From contig NC_059414.1 of the NCBI RefSeq assembly GCF_905220565.1, forward strand, positions 5,206,001 through 5,270,000: a DNA stretch of 64,000 bases, in the 5' to 3' direction. The notes below the pieces were generated by a model. It made no database searches. It was not told the origin of the DNA and saw nothing but the letters and a program-made list of their open reading frames with translations. Of this stretch, positions 56,813-64,000 are shown in pieces (positions within the stretch are counted from its first letter, which is position 1; every line of letters starts with the position of its first letter). The DNA is from Melitaea cinxia. Its lineage: Eukaryota; Arthropoda; Insecta; Lepidoptera; Nymphalidae. Both the position numbers and the translations under genes were made by a program.

Positions 56813-57070
56813 TTGCAAAGTTTCATTAAATTACTTAGGGATAAACGGCACTATTCCGTCAATGGTTGGTTAATTTTTCGCTTGAAGCAGATATTTGTAT
56901 GAATATTTGTTTCTGGTGTAGGCGTAAGGTCTTCGTATTTCTCGTTTATGTGCCTCAGAAAGCATACCTGATAGCAATCGTTCCTCTAGTAGAAAAAATA
57001 TCCACTAAGCTGCAGTTAAGCAGCCGCTTGAATTAAATTTCTCCCATAGAGAGAAGAGAAGAGGAGAATT
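56813..57070 (+). mobile_element. SINE family A body, decayed
   Basis: From about 56900, 'ggtgtaggcgtaaggtcttc', 'gtgcctcagaaagcat', 'acctgatagcaatcgttcct' and 'cccatagagagaagag' follow the tail X order. Confidence 0.5.
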
Positions 57071-57774
57071 TTTTCGACGATGAAGGGCGAAAAAGCTGAT
57101 CCAGTTAAGTTGAATTCAGCAGTAAATATTGACTGGAAAAGACTGTAATAACCTTTACTATAGATTACGAAAAATACTTATTTATCATTGTAGTAAAAAC
57201 AAGACATTTCAGCTTCAGTCACCTCATTCGCTTGTCTATCGACATATATATAAAAATACAAATATATTTTCAGCAGAAAAATACATCGACTTGTCAAGAC
57301 TCCTTACAACACTGCACATTCTACTCATTCAGTATACACGTCACGAGATGAAAACGTTTTACGACGTCAGTTTACGACAAAATAGGATCAGTAAGTTCGT
57401 ATAGTATATAAACCGTTTTTTTATATACACGAATATCATATCATATCTAGGTTATGACGTGCGATGTGTTTTGCTTAAGGAAATTATGTTATTTAGCCTT
57501 TTTCGTTATTGCGTTGAGGTCTGCTTGCTAGAACAGACGACGCAATTCATCAATTAGGCTAGGGTATCGGGTAAAATGAGTTTTCCATTATGTCACTTTC
57601 GTTCTGTGAAATAGTTAATTGGTATTCAGTCTTGGTGTTACATAATTATGGTATTATGTAGTCGATTTAAAATATCTTTCAATTTGTTGATGTCAATATC
57701 TTTGTTGTGGGTTTTCTTTTTAACACTGTAATTGTGGTTGGATGCAGAAAGAAATTAACTGCTTAAAACCTGTT
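57071..57774. other. Unassigned AT-rich DNA
   Basis: No recognisable element. The 91-codon frame at 57129-57404 starts at TTG and has no known domain. Confidence 0.4.
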
Positions 57775-57975
57775 CGCCTAAAATGTGCTCGATTAGAAAA
57801 GTACCTAGACCTTTACAGCTAAGTAATATAGCTTTCAAGAAGTATTATGTTCCTGTGGTAAGTAAGGTGACCAGAGCTCCTGGTGGATTGAAGGCAATGT
57901 CGACAACGCGCTACCGATACTCCTTTTCAGATTCTATCAGGTGAGCCGTGCGCTTGTTTGCCGACGCAGTTGTTT
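57775..57975 (+). mobile_element. SINE-like repeat, family B
   Basis: 'gaccagagctcctgg', 'gtcgacaacgcgctac', 'caggtgagccgtgcgcttg' and 'tttgccgac' in family order. Confidence 0.7.
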
Positions 57976-58854
57976 AAAAAATTATAGATCAGTGAACAAA
58001 TGTATTAATCTTAAGTGTTACCGTAACCTATAGATGCCTGTAACACCAGAGCATTTACAAGGGCTTTGCCGACTTTTCCCCGACTCACTAAACTTTAGAT
58101 ACCTTAACAACCCCTTTAATACTTTTTGAGAACAGTATTTTAGATTAAAATTAAGAGAACATATTTTTTATTAAGTTTTAGATACTCCGTCAGTTGATCT
58201 ATTACAGATTTGAACAAAATATTTTCCGGTGTGTCCTGACTAAAACTACTTTACTATGTATTGTACACACATACGTAAGAAAATACAATATAAAAAGATC
58301 ACAAACGGTCTATTTATCACAAAAAAGTATTCGTATTTCGGGTTGACTGTTTCTGTTAACAATAATTCAGCAGTAATCGTCAGTTTAATCGCTATTTAAG
58401 TGCGCTTTCAAGCGATTAAATTTATTGTTAAAATCACTTTCATCATTTGAATTGCCGTTACATCGTCATATGTATTAAATAAAATTCAGCGCTTTTATTG
58501 ACACGACACGAAATATAAAAAAAAAATCGGGACGTTAAAATACAGAAAAATGAAGCACCAACAGACATACATATTAATTCATTTAATGAAAAATTGAAAA
58601 CGAATTGACAATATGTACCAGAGGAGCAACACAGCACTCTTATAAACATAAATACAAAGGGACGAATCGAACTCAGAACGAAATTGTAGAAAGATTTAGT
58701 TATCCATCATTTTGATATTTCCAAATCAGTATAAAAAAATGCAATAAATATATATATTAATTACTTTCCGTCACAATACACTATTAGTGTTTGAAATTGT
58801 GTTACAACACCTATAAATGAACTGAAATCTAAATCTAATCTAAACCTTATGAGA
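57976..58854. other. Unassigned AT-rich DNA
   Basis: No recognisable element. Confidence 0.4.
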
Positions 58855-59070
58855 TAACACCTCGCCTTATTGCCTCCACTGGTGACAAGAGGGCTGGTGC
58901 ATTTTTTGCCCAGAGAATCGGCGTAGCGATTCAACGGGGCAATGCTGCCAGCATTCTTGGCACAATTCCACGCGGACATGATTTATACCAAAACTATCTG
59001 TAAATATTTAGTTCTTAAGTTGTGAATTGTAAATATGTATAATATTTTGTATAAATAAAGTCATTGTCAT
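58855..59070 (+). pseudogene. Second copy of the YLDD-type RT element, 3' end only
   Basis: The frame reads 'TGDKRAGAFFAQRIGVAIQR' and 'GNAASILGTIPRGHDLYQNY', with TAA at 59001-59003. This matches the C-terminal end of the split element at 7568-8805 ('GDRRAGSYFGQRISLAIQKG'). A short 3' UTR ending 'aataaagtcattgtcat' follows. It is strongly 5'-truncated. Confidence 0.8.
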
Positions 59071-59587
59071 ATAATATATAAAAAAAATCTACACCCTATA
59101 ACGTTAAATAAATTGATACTCTAGCTATCCTATTTTTTATTATTTAAATTAAAAACGTCCAGAAACTCGCATTTTTTTCAAACGTCACCTTTTACGCTTT
59201 TCCAACAGGTTATTTATTAGGAACATTCTTATAACTAAAGCCTGTTACGATTTCTTAATTTTTTCCTTGCTATCTATCTTATAACCGTGGTATTGTAAAT
59301 CATTTCAAATTCTTAAGAAGTAAGCACTCTAAAAATGACTAACGTTAAATGTAACAAGTTTAGTATGCTTTGGACCTTACAAGTATAACTTGTTTTGTTT
59401 ATGAAATCATACTTCAATCTAAAATGGGGTTCGGAACATAAAACTGCTATCTATATTTCGAGGTGTAAATTCTATGACTAATAAATGTTTTATATATTTA
59501 TTTTTATCGCGACGTAAACAACTTTGGTGCTAATAAAAAATGTTAGAATTTTATTGAACTTAAAAAATTTATGATTTTGATGTATTG
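59071..59587. other. Unassigned AT-rich DNA
   Basis: No recognisable element. Confidence 0.4.
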
Positions 59588-59601
59588 TGTCTTGTTGATA
59601 T

Positions 59602-60000
59602 ATCTTGCTGTGTGGCTACGGCACTAAAGAATTTAGCCACCCCCTCTCTTCCCGTGGGTGTCGTAAGAGGCGACTAAGGGATAACAAGGTTCCACAACCA
59701 CCTTGGAACTCAAGAAGCCGACCGATGGCGGGTTAACCATCCAACTGCTGGCTTTGAAATACACAGGCCGAAGACGGGCAGCAGCGTCTTTGGTGCGACA
59801 AAGCCAGTACTGCGGTCACCAACCCGCCTGCCCAGCGTGGTGACTATGGGCAAAACACATGAGTTCACGTTATTTTTGACGTGAACTTGTGGAGGCCTAT
59901 GTCCAGCAGTGGACTGTATAGGCTGTAATGATGATAATGATGAAACTTGTGGAGGCCTATGTCCAGCAGTGGACTGTATAGGCTGTAATGATGATGATGA
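59602..60000 (+). mobile_element. RTE-tailed SINE, family D, with duplicated tail
   Basis: A full-length copy starting near 'cttgctgtgtggctacggca'. The RTE-derived 3' end is present twice with a 60-bp period (from 59884 and 59944), each followed by TGATGA repeats. A 14-bp duplication, 'tgtcttgttgatat', flanks it at 59588-59601 and 60001-60014. Confidence 0.9.
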
Positions 60001-60099
60001 TGTCTTGTTGATATCTAAAGCCTTGAGATGTAACAGTGGTATAAAAGTCACAGATAACAAAACTGTTTAAGGTAGAAATCATGTATATTTAAATAAATA

Positions 60100-60320
60100 T
60101 ATAAAAAGTGTGTTTGTTCTTATGAACCCACGTAAGAAGTTATATTTAATTGGCTTGATAACTTCGCGTTGCTAATTTCTTCTTCGTTGATTAGCTAACT
60201 TGAGGGTGTTGGTTTTTGGTGACGATGTGCGCTTGCATCGTAAAAATTCACTCTCAGCATTTTCTCCTAATGTGCCAAAAGAAATATAACTTCAAAAATG
60301 AGAGTATAAATACAATGACA
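60100..60320 (+). repeat. Interspersed repeat, family E, copy 2
   Basis: Matches 48660-48920 through 'cacgtaagaagttatattta', 'cttcttcgttgattagctaa' and 'gtgccaaaagaaatata'. Confidence 0.65.
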
Positions 60321-60629
60321 GAACTAAAATATCACAGAGTTTTCAAATAAATGATACAATTTTTATCAATCTAGGTAGTATCTTATGCAGTTAGGTTACG
60401 TAAGCCCTTCTTTAGTAAAAATATTCATACATCTTAACATTTTAATATACGCCAATGGCAGGCTTAGAGGAGGATTTTAAAATTAATATTCAAAGTTTTA
60501 ATGTTAGAGGATATATTATATATTTATTTTTAATGTCTAAACTAATTCTATTAAATGATATTATTAAATTAGTTTATAAATATTTTGCAGTACAGTTGTT
60601 TTTGAGCCTTCGTTTCATTTTTGACATAA

Positions 60630-60685
60630 TTACTAGCTGAGACGGAAAACGTTATTCTGCCATACAAATTGGTAGCCTGCGACCT
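60630..60685 (-). mobile_element. Helitron group 1, 3'-end fragment
   Basis: 'actagctgagacggaaaacg' followed by 'ttctgccatacaaatt' resembles the CTAG end of group 1 copies. Confidence 0.45.
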
Positions 60686-60734
60686 ATTTACTCATAAGAT
60701 AGTTATTTATAAGACAATCCTTATTAATACGTAT

Positions 60735-60962
60735 GTTAGGAGTGTAATGCAAGTTCAGATAACAGTTCGACTGGGAATGTACCTCAATCTTACAGAAAAT
60801 TAATTACAGCAAAATGCTTGAGCGAAGATGTTTAAGCGATCCTGTGATGAGAATCTAAGGTAGCCAGAGCTCCTGGAGAGCTTTTGCTGGCGTCCATATA
60901 AGGTACGATATACGCCTATAATAAAGCGTGCCGTCTGCGTCCGATCATTTGCCACCCTCGTA
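60735..60962 (+). mobile_element. SINE-like repeat, family B (diverged)
   Basis: 'ttcgactgggaatgtacctc', 'gtagccagagctcctggag' and 'gataTacgcctataa' follow the family order. Confidence 0.55.
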
Positions 60963-61037
60963 GAGAATAGACGATGAAAACATACATACAAATTGAATGT
61001 CATCATTATCATCAAATATTACTTTTTTATATTATTA

Positions 61038-61335
61038 CTAGCTGACCCCCGACAAACGTTATTTTGCCATATATTTTATTAACCTTCTCAATCCCCCCCC
61101 CCTATAACTTAGGGGAATTAAAAATAGATGTTGGCCGATTCTCAGACCTACGCGATATGCACACAAAATTTCATATTTTACTAATCCTCTTAACCCCCCC
61201 TCCACCATTATAAATTAGGGGTATGAAAAATAGATGTTGTTCGATTCTCAAACCTACCCAATTTGCACACGAAATTTCATGAGAATCGGTCAAGCCGTTT
61301 CGGAGCACCGCGACACGAAAATTTTATATATTAGA
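61038..61335 (-). mobile_element. Non-autonomous Helitron, group 1, with internal duplication
   Basis: The minus strand starts TCTAATATATAAAATTTTCG and ends CTAG. It is about 100 bp longer than the other copies because the middle block ('taacccccc...aaatttcat') is present twice with differences. Confidence 0.7.
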
Positions 61336-61654
61336 TTGAAACACATTAAAGGTTAGATCCTTTTTGACAACTAAAAAACATATGATATTTTGCAAGAGCA
61401 ATTATACTTCAACTAAAATAAATGGTTTAAACTTACGCGTTAAATGAAAAAGCTTTTAAAAAACCTCTTTTAGTTGACATGCAATATATTTTTATAAAAA
61501 TAAATAAATTTTGTGTACGAAAAGATATTTATGAATCAATTAAACATTTAAATATCGTCTGTGTTTGACTGTATGTGGAAAAGTGCTTTTTTAGTTTTTT
61601 TTTTCCTCTTAATAAATACTTCTTGCCACTGTTTGCCTCGCTATATGAAACACT
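61336..61654. other. Unassigned AT-rich DNA
   Basis: No recognisable element. Confidence 0.35.
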
Positions 61655-61775
61655 TACTCATGACCATGGGTTGACTGGAAGAAATCGCATTCAGAGATAA
61701 GTCCACCTTTGCCATAAAGCTTACTATTATTTTATGTTTATATGTGTATTTTTGAGTGCAATAAAGTATATAAGA
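61655..61775 (+). mobile_element. LINE 3' end, family F, copy 2
   Basis: 'ttgactggaagaaatcgcat', 'agataagtccacctttgcc' and a tail with 'gagtgcaataaagt' match the 47.8-kb copy. Confidence 0.5.
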
Positions 61776-62552
61776 AAGTAAGGCCTGTAACCTCCCTTTT
61801 TTTACTCTCCTTTTTTTAAAGTCATAAAATTAAAAACATATGAACTATACAATGTATAATGGAGATATATATATAGTATGTATCTATCTACTATTCCAAA
61901 AGTGCTAAAATAGTCGAGCGGATAAACATACATAAACGAAAGATCTTCCACTAGCTTATCATTCTTGTATTAGAAAGTGATGAAAGTTTCTAGAAATTCA
62001 TTCTATTTTCGTAAAACATGCAATAAATAGGAGAAAATTTTAACGTCTTTAAGAAACATGTATCTCTAACTTTAAGCTCATAATTCATTTCATTAATAAG
62101 AGAAAAGGTCTTTATTCAAAAATGGAACAGACTGTAACCGAAGCAAATTAATGTGTTTATATGAATTCTTTATCCATTGCTAACAATACAAAAACAATTT
62201 CAGGACGTAAAAATACGCAATTTATCGCGAGAATAAATATTAAGAGACTCATAACGCATGCTTGAATGGAAATTTAACGGGAAAGCAAATGAAACTCATC
62301 AATTTATTGCACGCAAACAATACTTATTTATTATAAATTCGAGAGAAATTAAATAACTCTTGTAATTTATGCGCTCCGCGTTTGGTTTGTGATTATTTTG
62401 ATTCTGTAAAGTAAATATAAATAGAGTTGTCGGAGTCGCATTTATTTAAATCGTTTTTATGTGTGCATTTTAAATAATTTAAGCTTAGTTTTACTTTTGA
62501 CATTCATTTGTTATCGGAAATATAATTTGAGTTATGTATTTGTTTAATTGAG
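61776..62552. other. Unassigned AT-rich DNA
   Basis: No recognisable element. Confidence 0.4.
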
Positions 62553-62838
62553 GTAGGGCATAGCAGGAATTTCCTGCTCAAAATATGGAGCAGCCCGACT
62601 GGGTTAGTACCTCGACCTTACAGAAGATCACAGCAAAATAATACTGTTTTCAAGTAGTATTGTGTTCCTGTTGGTGAGTAAGGTGACCAGAGCTCCTGAG
62701 GGGATTGGGGATTGGGTCGGTAACGCGCTTGCGATGCTTCTGATGTTGCAGGCGTCTATAAGCTACGGTAATCGCTTATCATCAGGTGAGCCGTACGCTT
62801 GTTTGCCGACCTAATGACATAAAAAAATAATAATAACA
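62553..62838 (+). mobile_element. SINE-like repeat, family B (best copy)
   Basis: 'ttgaggtagggcatagcagg', 'cagcccgactgggttagtac', 'ctcgaccttacagaagatca', 'gtgaccagagctcctgaggg', 'gtaacgcgcttgcgatgctt' and 'caggtgagccgtacgcttgt', with the end 'gccgacctaatgacat' plus 'aaaaaaataataataa'. The A-rich tail indicates retroposition. Confidence 0.8.
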
Positions 62839-63534
62839 CAACGTACCCAAGCAAAAGGAAAATTCGAAGGAACGTTGTACGTGTATAATGTTTAGTGCAT
62901 CTATGATTAGGCCAAGAACGTAATGGAATAGAACGGTTTTTGTTTTTTAATAAATGTAGTTATGCCTGCTAAATTTAGCGCTGTTTTTCGAAGTAATGAT
63001 TAAAAATAATGATTTTATAAAATATGTTAAATAACCTATCAATGCAAAGTCCCTTGTTCTGTTTGTTATGTGTAATATATGTATATCATCTGAATATTAT
63101 AAGATTAATCATTAAAAGTTTCAAAGTGTAATTCATTTACCAAACAATCTCTATAAATACTACACTAATGCACCAAATTTCAATGGACCTGGGCCAAAAA
63201 ACCATCGCTCTTGTAACATTCGTGGTATTTAAATGAAAGTAAAAATATATTTCAAAACAAAACCTACAATTTGGAGATATTTTTGATCGAAAAGTAATGC
63301 TATTATTCATTTAAATGAAACATTCATATTATTCATATTAATATTGTTTATGATCCTAAAGAAAAGTATAACAAACTTAAAAATAGAACGAAACCTCATT
63401 TTTTTTTAATGTAGTAACACAAAAAATTAGAGATGATGGCTAGATGTGGCCAGTTGACCAGTCAAGTTTCCACTTATAACTAATCTATTATCAAAATCAT
63501 ATTCGTAGTTTATAAAATAAAAGTGTATCTGAAG
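62839..63534. other. Unassigned AT-rich DNA
   Basis: No recognisable element. Confidence 0.4.
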
Positions 63535-63738
63535 ACGCGATGGCGCAGCGGTCACAGTTCTGACTGTTGCGCTGGCGGTCGCGGGTTCGATCCCCGCTCA
63601 CGACAGATATTTGTATTGGCCATATAGATGTTTGTCGTGGTTTGGGCGTTTGTGCATGTGTATTGTGTGTGTTTCCGGACCCCCAAAACAAGAAAAAATC
63701 CTACTGGGGGTCGTTGAGTGTGAAGCGTTTATTTATCT
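63535..63738 (+). mobile_element. tRNA-derived SINE, family A (head I, tail Y)
   Basis: The head has 'cgatggcgcagcggtcacag' (A box) and 'gcgggttcgatccccgctca' (B box). Tail Y follows: 'gtgtattgtgtgtgtttccg', 'tactgggggtcgttgagtgt'. Same structure as the 36.9-kb copy. The window ends at 64000 with unassigned DNA. Confidence 0.8.
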
Positions 63739-64000
63739 GTATATAAATATATGAAATAATAAAAATAATAATAATAAACATGACTGAAAGAATAGAATAT
63801 GCTTAAGGATTTAACTACGAGCTTAATAGTCATAAACCTAACCTATCAATACTTAGTAGATGCAAAATCTATTAGAGCTTTTCGTGTTAATTAAATCTGA
63901 ACCGTATAAGTCTACGTTACGGTTTAATATTCCACTTCAAGATCTCAAGTCATTCGCGTCACCTCATCCAAGCTGCATCTACACGGTAGCATAACTCTGT

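Noticed and set aside
58761..58979. Minus-strand 72-codon frame
   Set aside because: The plus strand of the same region encodes the recognisable C-terminal end of an RT element, so the minus-strand frame is a shadow.

Overview
This window looks like AT-rich, repeat-dense nuclear DNA of an insect, most likely a moth or butterfly (Lepidoptera). That is inferred from the kinds of repeat present: short TC...CTAG Helitrons, tRNA-headed SINEs, an RTE-tailed SINE, and CR1-like and LOA-like LINEs. It does not rest on any host gene. I could not recognise a host protein-coding exon. Every reading frame I can identify belongs to a mobile element.

Layout. (1) 0.6-1.5 kb holds short retroelement pieces. 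(2) 2.35-8.8 kb is a nested locus: a decayed reverse-transcriptase element (YLDD-type active site) split in two by a younger CR1/L2-like LINE. The LINE has an intact ORF1 and an ORF2 with one premature stop. Its ORF2 has no usable AUG, and a canonical A AAA AAC slippery heptamer sits in exactly the right phase in the 34-nt ORF1/ORF2 overlap. (3) 9.0-13.7 kb carries two solitary tRNA-like elements and several SINEs. (4) 13.73-22.77 kb is a full-length LOA/I-type LINE on the minus strand (ORF1, endonuclease, reverse transcriptase, RNase H, zinc motif) with 14-bp target-site duplications. A 2.9-kb internally deleted Gypsy-type LTR retrotransposon with near-identical 449-bp LTRs and a 5-bp duplication is inserted in its ORF2. 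(5) 22.8-28.7 kb is AT-rich with a Helitron, a GC-rich island holding a small unidentified ORF, a broken Jockey-like RT and a near-perfect hairpin. (6) 28.71-32.40 kb is the most striking part: about twelve 309-bp tandem units, each with a 73-nt sequence that folds as a complete tRNA cloverleaf with Pol III A and B boxes and a T5 terminator. Three and a bit units point left, about nine point right, and an 11-bp direct repeat flanks the whole array. (7) 32.5-64 kb is a field of SINEs, non-autonomous Helitrons, MITE-like elements and LINE 3' ends in otherwise unassigned AT-rich DNA.

How the parts relate. The RTE LINE 3' end (copy at 56.6 kb) supplies the tail of a four-copy SINE whose copies carry 11-14 bp target-site duplications; one of them is 5'-truncated. 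Another SINE group mixes heads and tails. Nesting gives relative ages: CR1-like LINE into the older RT element, LTR element into the LOA-like LINE, Helitron into a SINE.
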